In this document: one piece after another, positions 34,836 to 47,443 of the stretch | Numbering within the stretch: position 1 is the stretch's first letter | Layout: every line of letters begins with the position of its first letter | Assembly: GCA_963765555.1 (NCBI GenBank) | Contig: CAVXWX010000012.1 | Location: 480,518-544,517, forward strand | Origin: JL08 sp963765555 | Lineage (GTDB): Bacteria; Pseudomonadota; Alphaproteobacteria; Rhodobacterales; Rhodobacteraceae | Direction: 5' to 3' | Length of the DNA stretch: 64,000 nucleotides | The notes under the pieces: generated by a model | Database searches by the model: none | What the model was told of the DNA's origin: nothing | What the model saw: the letters and a program-made list of their open reading frames with translations, nothing else | Translations under genes and position numbers: made by a program

Positions 34836-36329
34836 ATGGGTTTTGCAATGACTGCTTTGGAATTCATGGTCTTTGCCTTTGTCGGGCTGGTCGGAATTGC
34901 GGTTCTTGCCGTGCTGGTGTTCTTTGTGGTCGACCGGACGCAGACCAGCGATGCGATCCGCCGGAACTATCCGGTGATCGGGCGGTTCCGTCATTTGTTC
35001 TCTGCGCTGGGCGAATTTTTCCGGCAGTATTTTTTCGCCATGGATCGCGAAGAATTGCCGTTCAATCGCGCGCAGCGGGAATGGATCAAACGCGCCGGCG
35101 AGGGCGAAGGCAATACCGTCGCTTTCGGATCAACGCGCAACACGTCTGTCGTGGGCACGCCGATTTTCGTGAACGCGGCCTTTCCGCCGCTCGACAACCA
35201 GTTCGCCAGCACGGAACCGATGATCATCGGGCCGGGCGCGCGCATCCCTTATGTTGCGCAATCCTTTTTCAACATATCGGGGATGAGCTATGGCGCGATT
35301 TCAAAACCCGCGGTGCAGGCGTTAAGCCGTGGTGCCAAAGAGGCGGGCGTCTGGCTGAACACGGGCGAGGGCGGGCTAAGCCCGTTTCACGTAGAAGGCG
35401 GGTGCGATGTGGTGTTCCAGATTGGAACAGCGAAATACGGCGTGCGCACCGAAGACGGCCATATGAATGATGAGAAACTGCGCAAGGTGGCCGAACACGA
35501 AACCGTTCGCATGTTCGAGATCAAGCTGGCGCAGGGGGCCAAGCCGGGCAAGGGGGGTATTTTGCCCGGCGCGAAAGTATCGGCTGAAATTGCCGCCATC
35601 CGCGGCATTCGCGAAGGGCAGGACAGCATATCGCCCAACCGCCATATCGAAGTGGACGATTTCGGCGATCTGCTGGATATGATCGCCCATGTCCGCGAGG
35701 TGACAGGCAAACCTGTCGGGATCAAAACGGTTGTCGGCGCGCAAGAACCGCTGCGCGCGTTTTTTGATATGATTGTGCAGCGGGGCGCAGAGTGCGCGCC
35801 GGATTTCATCACCATCGACGGGGGCGAAGGCGGCACAGGGGCCGCGCCGATGCCGCTGATTGATCTGGTGGGCATGTCCGTGCGCGAGGCGCTGCCGCTA
35901 GTCGCCAACCTGCGCGACGAACACGGGCTGAAGGATCGCATCAGGCTGGTGGCGTCGGGCAAGCTGGTCAATCCGGGCGATGTGGCATGGGCGCTGGCAG
36001 CGGGGGCCGATTTTGTCACCTCGGCACGCGGGTTCATGTTTTCGCTGGGCTGCATTCAGGCACTGAAGTGCAACAAGAACACCTGCCCCACCGGCATCAC
36101 CACCCATGATCCAAGATTTCAGAAGGGGCTTGTGGTGGAAGACAAATATGTCCGCGTGGCGCGCTATGCCAAAGAGATCATTCACGAGGTTGAAATGATC
36201 GCGCATTCTGTCGGCGTCGCCGAACCGCGCCTGATGCGCCGCCGCCATGTGCGGATCATGCAGGCGGACGGACGGTCGATCCCGATGAACGAGATTTTGC
36301 CAAGTTACAGTCCGGTCGCCAAGATGTGA
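34836..36329 (+). CDS. FMN-binding glutamate synthase-like membrane protein
   Basis: A 497-residue protein: an N-terminal membrane segment (about residues 5-30), then a glutamate-synthase-like (GltS) barrel with FFNISGMSYGAISKPAVQAL, WLNTGEGGLSPFHVEGG, TIDGGEGGTGAAPMPLID and CNKNTCPTGITTHDPR. The cysteine-containing C-terminal motif corresponds to the 3Fe-4S site region of GltS. It lacks the amidotransferase domain, so it is a stand-alone flavoprotein; the substrate is unknown. The start at 34836 is supported by CGGAGA. msrPQ follow on the same strand. Confidence 0.85.
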   Translation: MGFAMTALEFMVFAFVGLVGIAVLAVLVFFVVDRTQTSDAIRRNYPVIGRFRHLFSALGEFFRQYFFAMDREELPFNRAQREWIKRAGEGEGNTVAFGSTRNTSVVGTPIFVNAAFPPLDNQFASTEPMIIGPGARIPYVAQSFFNISGMSYGAISKPAVQALSRGAKEAGVWLNTGEGGLSPFHVEGGCDVVFQIGTAKYGVRTEDGHMNDEKLRKVAEHETVRMFEIKLAQGAKPGKGGILPGAKVSAEIAAIRGIREGQDSISPNRHIEVDDFGDLLDMIAHVREVTGKPVGIKTVVGAQEPLRAFFDMIVQRGAECAPDFITIDGGEGGTGAAPMPLIDLVGMSVREALPLVANLRDEHGLKDRIRLVASGKLVNPGDVAWALAAGADFVTSARGFMFSLGCIQALKCNKNTCPTGITTHDPRFQKGLVVEDKYVRVARYAKEIIHEVEMIAHSVGVAEPRLMRRRHVRIMQADGRSIPMNEILPSYSPVAKM

Positions 36330-36397
36330 GACAACGTGGTTTGGCGCGCCGCGCTGATCACACTAAGTATGTCGAAAGACCGACACAGGAGAATTGA

Positions 36398-37306
36398 ATG
36401 GCGAACCGTTGGAAATCCGACCTGACTGAAAATGATGTCACACCGGAAGCGACCTATCTGAACCGGCGTCAGTTGATGACAGGCGTGGCCGCTGGCATCG
36501 GATTGGCGGGGATCGGGCAACAGGCTGGCGCGGCGACAGGTGATCTGACTCCGAACACATGGGAAGAGATTACCAGCTACAACAATTTCTATGAATTCGG
36601 CGCTGACAAAGGTGACCCCGCCCGCCATGCCGGCAAGATGACGATTGATCCCTGGTCGGTCGAGATCAATGGCATGGTCGACAAACCCGGCAACTACGCA
36701 TTCGAAGACATCATGAAGGCGATGACCATCGAAGAGCGCATCTATCGCCTGCGCTGTGTCGAACGCTGGTCTTTGATCGTGCCGTGGAACGGGTTCGAGC
36801 TGGCCGATCTGCTGAATATGGCCGGTGTGCAATCGGGTGCGAAATATGTGGCGTTCCAAACCCTGAACCGCCCCGAGGAAATGCCGGGTATGCGGTACCC
36901 GATCATCGAATGGCCCTATGTCGAAGGATTGCGTCTGGACGAGGCGATGCATCCGCTGACGATTATGGCCACGGGTCTTTATGGCAAGGACATCCCGAAC
37001 CAGAACGGTGCGCCGTTGCGTTTGGTGGTGCCGTGGAAATACGGGTACAAATCCATCAAGTCGGTGGTGCGGATCACCCTGACTGATAAAGAGCCGCCCA
37101 CCGCATGGGGCAAATACAGCGCGTCCGAATACGGCTTCTATAGTAACGTGAACCCGAACGTGGATCACCCGCGCTGGTCACAGGCATGGGAACAGCCCAT
37201 CGGCGGTGGCCTGTTTGCCAAAAAAGTGCCGACGCTGATGTTCAACGGGTACGAGGAAGAGGTCGCTTCGATGTATGCGGGTATGGATTTGGTCAAGTAT
37301 CACTAG
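36398..37306 (+). CDS. msrP: MsrP, methionine-sulfoxide reductase catalytic subunit
   Basis: A 302-residue molybdopterin enzyme that repairs methionine sulfoxide in periplasmic proteins. The N-terminus has a twin-arginine-like motif (NRRQLMTGVAAGIGLAGI) for folded export. Conserved segments follow: YNNFYEFG, the cofactor cysteine in YRLRCVERWSLIVPW, GMRYPIIEWPYVEGLRLDEAM, GKDIPNQNGAPLRLVVPWKYG and GFYSNVNPNVDHPRWSQA. The membrane partner msrQ begins at the next base after its stop, so the pair is coupled. Confidence 0.96.
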   Translation: MANRWKSDLTENDVTPEATYLNRRQLMTGVAAGIGLAGIGQQAGAATGDLTPNTWEEITSYNNFYEFGADKGDPARHAGKMTIDPWSVEINGMVDKPGNYAFEDIMKAMTIEERIYRLRCVERWSLIVPWNGFELADLLNMAGVQSGAKYVAFQTLNRPEEMPGMRYPIIEWPYVEGLRLDEAMHPLTIMATGLYGKDIPNQNGAPLRLVVPWKYGYKSIKSVVRITLTDKEPPTAWGKYSASEYGFYSNVNPNVDHPRWSQAWEQPIGGGLFAKKVPTLMFNGYEEEVASMYAGMDLVKYH

Positions 37307-37909
37307 ATGGGTGTAGACGGCGCAAACGGCCTGATCCGGCGTGTTCCGGTTTGGCTTGTATATATAGTGTGCGCTTTGCCCGCGCCCTATCTGCTGTATC
37401 TGGGCTTGACCGGCGGTCTGGGGGTGGAACCCATCAAGGCGCTGGAACACGAACTGGGCGCACTTGGCCTGAAATTCCTGGTGGCCGGTTTGGTCATTAC
37501 CCCGTTGCGCCGCTACACCGGTCTGAACCTGATCCGGTTCCGGCGCGCCATCGGGTTGGTGACGTTCTATTATATATGCCTGCATCTGCTGGTGTGGCTG
37601 GTTCTGGACGTCCAGATCCCCAGCGAGATTTGGGCTGACATTGTGAAACGCCCCTATGTGACGATCGGCATGGCCGCATTTCTGATGATGGTGCCGCTGG
37701 CGATCACGTCGAACAACTGGTCGGTGCGCAAACTGGGCAGGGCGTGGCGCACGCTGCATATGGCGATTTATGGAATCGCGATTCTGGGCTGCGTGCATTT
37801 CATCTGGTTGTCCAAGGGATTTCAGATCGAACCGCTGGTCTATTTGGCCGTTGTTCTGGCCTTGCTTGCGCTCCGGTTGCCCAAACGGCGCAAATCACAG
37901 GCAGCTTAA
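37307..37909 (+). CDS. msrQ: MsrQ, haem-binding membrane subunit of MsrPQ
   Basis: A 200-residue integral membrane protein with about six segments, belonging to the YedZ/MsrQ (ferric-reductase-like) family. Haem-ligand histidines are expected in YICLHLLVWLVLD and LHMAIYGIAILGCVHFIW. It passes electrons from quinol to MsrP. The ATG follows the MsrP stop directly. The C-terminal RLPKRRKSQAA is basic, on the cytosolic side. Confidence 0.93.
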   Translation: MGVDGANGLIRRVPVWLVYIVCALPAPYLLYLGLTGGLGVEPIKALEHELGALGLKFLVAGLVITPLRRYTGLNLIRFRRAIGLVTFYYICLHLLVWLVLDVQIPSEIWADIVKRPYVTIGMAAFLMMVPLAITSNNWSVRKLGRAWRTLHMAIYGIAILGCVHFIWLSKGFQIEPLVYLAVVLALLALRLPKRRKSQAA

Positions 37910-38279
37910 CAGCGCTTTGCCTGTAATCCGGGCGGAATCAAAACCGCCCAAACAGACAGCTGCGCCGGAATCACGCCGAAAACCGTGCAGCTATATACTG
38001 CGGATATCGGAAATAATGCGGATCGGCATCTGAATCGCGGCGAGTTGGGCAGTAAATCGGCCTTGTCAGGGCGACGAGTTGGGCCCAAATCGCCCTCACT
38101 TGGGGGTATGTCTGTGGATAACCCAATATGTAGTTGTTTGATTCCGTCGCCAGCGGGCGCCGCAGCATAACAATCGATCCCGTAGGCGGGTTTTTTCGCA
38201 ATTTTAGCAATGCAAGCTATTGAATTTAATGGGTAAAGTGAAAAAATGAAAAAAAGATGAGATTTCTTAAAAAAAGCGC
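37910..38279. other. Intergenic region before the rRNA operon, no gene seen
   Basis: About 370 bp between msrQ and the rRNA promoter hold no credible ORF. The last 70 bp are A-rich (several A-runs) and could serve as an UP element for the rRNA promoter. Confidence 0.6.
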
Positions 38280-38308
38280 TTGCGGCTTTCTGCGACTAAG
38301 CCTAGAAC
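38280..38308 (+). promoter_or_regulatory. Probable rRNA operon promoter
   Basis: TTGCGG (38280-38285), a 17-bp spacer, then TAGAAC (38303-38308), preceded by an A-rich tract. It resembles the rRNA promoters of Rhodobacteraceae with a CTAGAACCCACTTCACCGG-like start region. The leader to the 16S gene is about 390 nt. Confidence 0.6.
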
Positions 38309-38702
38309 CCACTTCACCGGCGGCGCAGAGATGCACCAACGGGGCGCCAGACGGGCCAGACACACTGGACGGCAACGAGGCGGAAGAATAAAATCAGAGG
38401 TAAACGAGGCGGGGCGCGCCATAAAAGATAGGGCGCATCTCAGTCATTTTTGTCTCTACGCTTTTTGAAATTGATAGTTTCTGAAGAGATATGTGGGCGG
38501 TTTGGTTCATTCGATGGATCAACCTCGACATATCGCGCTAGTAGACCTTCGGGTCGATGATCTAGTGTCAGCTTCACTGTTTGGACGGTTTCTTGTTTTC
38601 TTATGAAAACCTGAAGCACAACAAACAGAGACTGAATTTGTTTGAACAACAAATTCGATGTGCAGAGGTTCGAACGTCAAGGATAAGCTAGCAATAGCTT
38701 TT

Positions 38703-40173
<1,471 letters not shown>

Positions 40174-40304
40174 GTTTCTAGTCAGATTAGCTTGCTAATC
40201 TCGTGAAACACTTAGCAACGATCGGCAAACAAAGCCGATCAACATCGGACCGGACCGTCCTCATATCTCTTCAGACAGTAATCACAGACCTACCGGTCTG
40301 TCTT

Positions 40305-40381
<77 letters not shown>

Positions 40382-40388
40382 AAATTTT

Positions 40389-40464
40389 GGGGCCTTAGCT
40401 CAGCTGGGAGAGCGCCTGATTTGCATTCAGGAGGTCAGCGGTTCGATCCCGCTAGGCTCCACCA
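40389..40464 (+). tRNA. tRNA-Ala (TGC)
   Basis: A 76-nt cloverleaf, with TTTGCAT in the anticodon loop (TGC), GGTTCGATCCC in the T-arm and an encoded CCA. Together with tRNA-Ile it forms the usual spacer pair. Confidence 0.97.
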
Positions 40465-40993
40465 ACACCACATACGATTTGACCGTTAAGCACTGTTTCA
40501 AGTGTTTAACCGTCCAATCGGACGAATTGACATCGTAAAGAGAGATACAAAATCAACAATGTTTGGTTTTCCCGAGTAAGGGAAAAACCTCAACTTTGTG
40601 CCGATGCCTTCGGGCTGACGCGAGCGTTTGACGTGGCTGTTTCCTCGGCCGCCCAAGCGTATGCATCGTTGAAAAGAACATGTTGTCCAAGTCAAGTACA
40701 CTAACCCGAACGATCCGCACGGATCGTTCAATTGTCCGCTTCACCGACATGAAGCGGGCGGGAAAGTATGCTTTTGGTTCAGAATAAAGATGACAGTTTC
40801 TTACCAGCTTCTGTTGTCGCGATTGACGCAAGTCTTTCTTTTTCTGGATCAAATCAAGCGCGAAAAGGGCGTTTGGTGAATGCCTTGGCAGTAAGAGGCG
40901 ATGAAAGACGTGATACTCTGCGATAAGCCATGGGGAGCTGAGAATAGGCTTTGATCCATGGATTTCTGAATGGGGCAACCCACCTGATACTTT

Positions 40994-41024
40994 GTTATTA
41001 CTGCTCTTCGGAGCAGCTAATAAT
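40994..41024 (+). ncRNA. Helix 9 intervening hairpin of 23S rRNA
   Basis: GTTATTACTGCTC pairs through a TTCG tetraloop with GAGCAG-c-TAATAAT (13 bp with one bulge). This sits in helix 9, where RNase III-removed intervening sequences are known in Rhodobacter and other alphaproteobacteria. If processed, it gives a 5.8S-like fragment. Confidence 0.7.
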
Positions 41025-41417
41025 GAGGTAAACCAGGTATTTATAGACTGAATACATAGGTTTATAAAAGCAAACCCGGGGAACTGAAACATCTAAGTAC
41101 CCGGAGGAAAGGAAATCAATTGATACTCCCCTAGTAGCGGCGAGCGAACGGGGACCAGCCGAGCCGTAATTGTGATTAGAACGTGTTGGAAAGCACGGCC
41201 ATAGCGGGTGATAGCCCCGTATAAGAAGCATGATCGGACGTATTAAGTAGGGCGGAACACGTGAAATTCTGTCTGAAGATCGGAGGACCACCTTCGAAGG
41301 CTAAGTACTCCTTACTGACCGATAGTGAACCAGTACCGTGAGGGAAAGGTGAAAAGCACCCCGACGAGGGGAGTGAAACAGTACCTGAAACCGAACGCCT
41401 ACAATCAGTCGGAGCTT

Positions 41418-41438
41418 GACTGGACTCTAATAACAATC
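41418..41438 (+). repeat. Left arm of the intervening-sequence stem
   Basis: This 21-nt arm begins GACTGGAC and ends ATAACAATC. It pairs with 42015-42035 except at two positions. A 2x2 U-U internal loop and the natural helix 25 base lie outside it. Confidence 0.85.
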
Positions 41439-41448
41439 TGCTTCATCA

Positions 41449-41469
41449 CAGTGAAAAAACAAATCACTG
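41449..41469 (+). promoter_or_regulatory. Hairpin abutting the Shine-Dalgarno of the intervening-sequence gene
   Basis: CAGTGA (41449-41454), a 9-nt A-rich loop, then TCACTG (41464-41469). The last base of the stem is the first base of the GAGGG Shine-Dalgarno (41469-41473). It could modulate translation of the ORF after excision. Confidence 0.45.
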
Positions 41470-41479
41470 AGGGATGAGC

Positions 41480-42016
41480 ATGTCGGATTTAGCATTTATA
41501 ACGGACGGGACGTTCGCCGTATTAACATTGGTCGCAGGACTGATTGATATGGGCGTTAACCACTGCCCGTATAATGGCTGCCTCGCCACAAACGAGGTAC
41601 AGTCATATGCTAGTCTTTCTGCTGGCCAGACCGTCTTTCAGGACGATCAGGTGGGCGAAGAGATTTATTTTCGACGGGATACAAGCGTTGCAAGCGGCCC
41701 GTTTCAGTGGATTTACGGCTTTTCAGCCACCACTGACGGAGAGCTTTGGGGCGGTATAGGCTCGGCCTACACCCTCTCGGACAGCCGCAGCGGAATGTTT
41801 GTTCAGCTTCACACAATGGCAGGGCTTTATGCACCTGGCAGCGGCGTGGATCTGGGCGGCCCGATCGAATTCAGATCCGGACTGGAAGTCGGATATCAGA
41901 CACCCAAAGGCATTCGCCTTGGCCTGTCTGTCGATCACAGATCGAATGCCGGCATCTACAGCAGCAACCCGGGACTAGAAACGGTTCAATTCCGCGTTTC
42001 AATCCCGACAAATTGA
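41480..42016 (+). CDS. PagL-like lipid A 3-O-deacylase encoded inside 23S rRNA
   Basis: A 178-residue ORF from the ATG at 41480, six bases after GAGGG (an ATG at 41474 would leave no spacing). The N-terminus has a hydrophobic stretch (TFAVLTLVAGLIDMG) that could act as a secretion signal. The body has alternating beta strands (GEEIYFRRDT, FQWIYGFSATTDGELWGGIG, GMFVQLHTMAGLYAPGSG) as in an eight-stranded barrel. The C-terminal motif is DHRSNAGIYSSNPGLET: a histidine, a serine two residues later and a glutamate fourteen after the histidine, the catalytic spacing of PagL, with the flanking SNAG also shared. The enzyme would remove the 3-linked acyl chain of lipid A in the outer membrane. No stop or frameshift interrupts it, which argues for selection. 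The stop codon overlaps the right stem arm by two bases. Confidence 0.85.
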   Translation: MSDLAFITDGTFAVLTLVAGLIDMGVNHCPYNGCLATNEVQSYASLSAGQTVFQDDQVGEEIYFRRDTSVASGPFQWIYGFSATTDGELWGGIGSAYTLSDSRSGMFVQLHTMAGLYAPGSGVDLGGPIEFRSGLEVGYQTPKGIRLGLSVDHRSNAGIYSSNPGLETVQFRVSIPTN

Positions 42017-42035
42017 TTGTTATCAGTGTCCAGTC
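42015..42035 (+). repeat. Right arm of the intervening-sequence stem
   Basis: This arm begins GATTGTTATC and ends GTCCAGTC. It is complementary to 41418-41438 with 19 of 21 positions matched. Its first two bases are part of the ORF's TGA stop codon. Confidence 0.85.
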
Positions 42036-43300
42036 TTGTGACGGCGTACCTTTTGTATAATGGGTCATCGACTTGGTCTCACGTGCAAGCTTAAGCCGTT
42101 AGGTGTAGGCGCAGCGAAAGCGAGTCTTAATAGGGCGTCGAGTTCGTGGGATCAGACCCGAAACCGAGTGATCTAGGCATGGCCAGGCTGAAGGTAAGGT
42201 AACACTTACTGGAGGGCCGAACCCACATCCGTTGAAAAGGATCGGGATGAGCTGTGCCTAGGGGTGAAAGGCCAATCAAACTCGGAGATAGCTGGTTCTC
42301 TGCGAAATCTATTTAGGTAGAGCGTCATCCGAATACCCTCGGGGGTAGAGCACTGGATGGGTAATGGGGCCCCACAGGCTTACTGATCCTAACCAAACTC
42401 CGAATACCGAGGAGTACTAGATGGCAGACACACGGCGAATGCTAACGTCCGTCGTGAAGAGGGAAACAACCCTGACCTCCAGCTAAGGCCCCTAATTCAT
42501 GGCTAAGTGGGAAAGCAGGTGGGACGACCAAAACAACCAGGAAGTTGGCTTAGAAGCAGCCATCTTTTAAAGATAGCGTAACAGCTCACTGGTCTAAATA
42601 AGTTGTCCTGCGGCGAAGATGTAACGGGGCTCAAGCCATGAGCCGAAGCTGAGGATGCCGTAAGGCATGGTAGCAGAGCGTAGTGTGACATAACTCCTAG
42701 TCTCTTTAGCCACTTAGGTGGTTCCGGAGACAAGGAGTTTTCTGTGAAGCCGGCGCGTGAGCGATCCGGTGGAGAGATCACTAGTGAGAATGATGACATG
42801 AGTAGCGACAAAGAGTGTGAGAGACACTCTCGCCGAAAGTCCAAGGGTTCCTGCTTAAAGCTAATCTGAGCAGGGTAAGCCGACCCCTAAGGCGAGGCCG
42901 AAAGGCGTAGTCGATGGGAACCAGGTTAATATTCCTGGGCCAGGAGGATGTGACGGATCGTGAAGGTTGTTCACCCTTATTGGATTGGGTGGGCCGCTGA
43001 TCGGTTCCAGGAAATAGCCCTCCATTAGATCGTACCCTAAACCGACACAGGTGGACTGGTAGAGAATACCAAGGCGCTTGAGAGAACTATGTTGAAGGAA
43101 CTCGGCAAAATACCTCCGTAAGTTCGCGAGAAGGAGGCCCGGTTCCTAGGCAACTAGGGGCTGGGGGCACAAACCAGGGGGTGGCGACTGTTTATTAAAA
43201 ACACAGGGCTCTGCGAAGTCGCAAGACGACGTATAGGGTCTGACGCCTGCCCGGTGCCTGAAGGTTAAAAGGAGAGGTGAGAGCCTTGAATTGAAGCCCA

Positions 43301-43383
<83 letters not shown>

Positions 43384-43638
43384 CGACTTCCCCGCTGTCT
43401 CCAACATAGACTCAGCGAAATTGAATTACCTGTCAAGATGCAGGTTTCCCGCGGTTAGACGGAAAGACCCCGTGCACCTTTACTACAGCTTCGCACTGGC
43501 ATCAGGCACGATATGTGCAGGATAGGTGGTAGGCTTTGAAGCAGGAACGCTAGTTTCTGTGGAGCCTTCCTTGAGATACCACCCTTATCTTGCTTGATGT
43601 CTAACCGCGGTCCGTTATCCGGATCCGGGACCCTGCGT

Positions 43639-43673
<35 letters not shown>

Positions 43674-43811
43674 GCGTAACGGAGGCGCGCGAAGGTTGGC
43701 TCAGAGCGGTCGGAAATCGCTCGTTGAGTGCAATGGCAGAAGCCAGCCTGACTGCGAGACTGACAAGTCGAGCAGAGTCGAAAGACGGCCATAGTGATCC
43801 GGTGGTCCCGA

Positions 43812-43865
<54 letters not shown>

Positions 43866-44381
43866 ACTGCCCAAGAGTCCATATCGACGGCAGTGTTTGG
43901 CACCTCGATGTCGGCTCATCTCATCCTGGGGCTGGAGCAGGTCCCAAGGGTACGGCTGTTCGCCGTTTAAAGAGGTACGTGAGCTGGGTTTAGAACGTCG
44001 TGAGACAGTTCGGTCCCTATCTTCCGTGGGTGTAGGATACTTGAGAGGAGTTGCCCCTAGTACGAGAGGACCGGGGTGAACGATCCACTGGTGGACCAGT
44101 TGTTATGCCAATAGCAGTGCTGGGTAGCTATGATCGGAAAGGATAACCGCTGAAGGCATCTAAGCGGGAAGCCCCCCTCAAAACAAGGTATCCCTGAGAG
44201 CCGAGGTAGACCACCTCGTCGATAGGCCAGAGATGTAAGTGCAGTAATGCATTCAGTTGACTGGTACTAATTGCTCGATAGGCTTGATTTGATCCAGTAA
44301 AAGTCAGACTTTTACAGACAATCAAAAGCATACACATACAATCAGCGTATTTGACTTGGAATTTTCAGAGGTTTTTTCTCG

Positions 44382-44498
44382 GTTTGGTGGTCATAGCACA
44401 AGTGAAACACCCGATCCCATCCCGAACTCGGCAGTTAAGCACTGTTGCGCCAATGGTACTGCGTCTTAAGGCGTGGGAGAGTAGGTCACCGCCAAACC
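44382..44498 (+). rRNA. 5S rRNA
   Basis: GTTTGGTGGTCATAGCACAA opens a sequence of about 117 nt with the internal CCCATCCCGAACTCGG and an end pairing with its start (CACCGCCAAAC). It follows the 23S gene by about 90 nt. Confidence 0.97.
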
Positions 44499-44603
44499 TA
44501 GTAAAAACCTTTGGAACACGATGTCCGGCCCGCCCTGACATTGTGAACGTATCTCTCTTTCGATGCTTCCCTAACACCTCTTTTGATTAGGGATTCGCTT
44601 TGG

Positions 44604-46305
<1,702 letters not shown>

Positions 46306-46372
46306 TGGTCAAGCTTCTCGAGTGAAAGATAGGTGTGCGGCATGGGGGCAGGTGGTCAGTTAGCTGGCATCA

Positions 46373-47443
46373 TCACCGTAAGCTTCGGCGCATCTTGGCC
46401 ATCACGTCAATATGCTTGCGCCCGGCCTGAAGTTGACAAGCCTGGTTGTAGTGCTTCTCGGTCATCTTGGGATGGGTGTGCCCAAGCATTGGCGTTGCCA
46501 GTCGGACATTCTCGGGGCTGTCCTGGGCGAGTGTCGTCGCGGCGCAGTCGCGGAAGAAATGCGGTGATATGGGGCGACCGAACGCCTTCCCGGTGCGTTT
46601 TGTGATAGCCTCGGCCAGAGCTTTTGGCTTCAGAGCCGATCCATCGTTGGAAATCCATAGTGCGCGGCCCGGGTCTGAATGCCAGCGACCACGAAGACGC
46701 AGTAATTGTGGACGGACCTGATTGAGATACTGATCCAAGGCGGGAAGCAGAGAAACAGGGAAGTCCGCTTCCCAATGCCGGCGCGTCTTTGAAAGCTCCG
46801 GGGGGATGATGATCTTCCACCCGTTCCCAGAATGTACCAGATGTTCGCCAATCTCCAGCGAACCAAATGCGCGTATTCGCAGCGGTCGGAGCGCCAAAAA
46901 GGCGATGGCGAGCCCGTCGCGAAATTGCGTCAGGGGAAGCCGCGGATCTTGACCTGCCATGGTATAAGCGTTGGCCATCAGCGTCTGGCCGAGTTCGCTT
47001 AATTCCCGGATGGGCTTGAGGCGGGACCGCTTGTCCTTGGTTGGAACCGCCCGCCATCTGAGTGACCGTTCAGCCCGTTGCAGGGCCCTCCGATCTTGGT
47101 TCGGCCAAGCAACCCGACAGTACTCAACGAGATCGCGGAGATGCCCATGGGCGGTGATGGGCGCGACCCGGTCGCGCAGCCAATTGGCATAGGAGCGGAT
47201 GGTTTCCTCTGTCGCGCAGTCGGGCAAGGCGACGAGCATGTCATCGTGGTGATCAAGGACCCATCCAAGAAACCGACCGACAGCCTGCTCGACCAGCCGA
47301 CGAGTTGGATCTCGCCATTTGCTGGCGAGACCTGAGCCGTCGAAGATATCACCGTTTCTAGTCGCGGCAGCCCATGCCTCTTGGTCCCGTAGTGACCAGT
47401 TTGAAACCGGCAGGCAACGCGGCAGGCGGCGTTCAGGTCTCAT
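46373..47443 (-). CDS. Tyrosine recombinase (first of a tandem pair)
   Basis: A 356-residue phage-integrase-family recombinase. The C-terminal catalytic domain has an arginine in LRPLRIRAFGSLEIG (R189 or R191), H295 and R298 in SPHFFRD, H322 in LGHTHP, and the Tyr nucleophile at Y332 in KHYNQA. The N-terminal part should be an arm- or core-binding domain. It overlaps the upstream recombinase gene by ATGA (47440-47443), so they are coupled and probably act together. A pair of linked tyrosine recombinases is known from Tn554-type and RIT-type elements. Confidence 0.87.
   Translation of the reverse strand: MRPERRLPRCLPVSNWSLRDQEAWAAATRNGDIFDGSGLASKWRDPTRRLVEQAVGRFLGWVLDHHDDMLVALPDCATEETIRSYANWLRDRVAPITAHGHLRDLVEYCRVAWPNQDRRALQRAERSLRWRAVPTKDKRSRLKPIRELSELGQTLMANAYTMAGQDPRLPLTQFRDGLAIAFLALRPLRIRAFGSLEIGEHLVHSGNGWKIIIPPELSKTRRHWEADFPVSLLPALDQYLNQVRPQLLRLRGRWHSDPGRALWISNDGSALKPKALAEAITKRTGKAFGRPISPHFFRDCAATTLAQDSPENVRLATPMLGHTHPKMTEKHYNQACQLQAGRKHIDVMAKMRRSLR

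Larger units (their letters stand above)
41416..42037 (+). ncRNA. Helix 25 intervening sequence carrying a PagL-like gene
   Basis: In related 23S genes helix 25 is a short hairpin closing GGAGC...GTGACGG. Here about 622 nt stand between those two flanks. The arms 41418-41438 and 42015-42035 pair over 21 positions with two mismatches, forming a long double helix suitable for RNase III. Between them lies a complete ORF (41480-42016) with a Shine-Dalgarno. Helix 25 is a known insertion site for intervening sequences in other bacteria, some encoding small four-helix S23 proteins; this one encodes an unrelated outer-membrane-type enzyme. Excision and translation are inferred. Confidence 0.88.

Noticed and set aside
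42503..42844. Antisense frames in the 16S and 23S genes, and others in the rRNA region
   Set aside because: They lie on the opposite strand of conserved rRNA and have no protein-like features. The helix 25 ORF is different: it is outside rRNA core sequence and has a recognisable active site.
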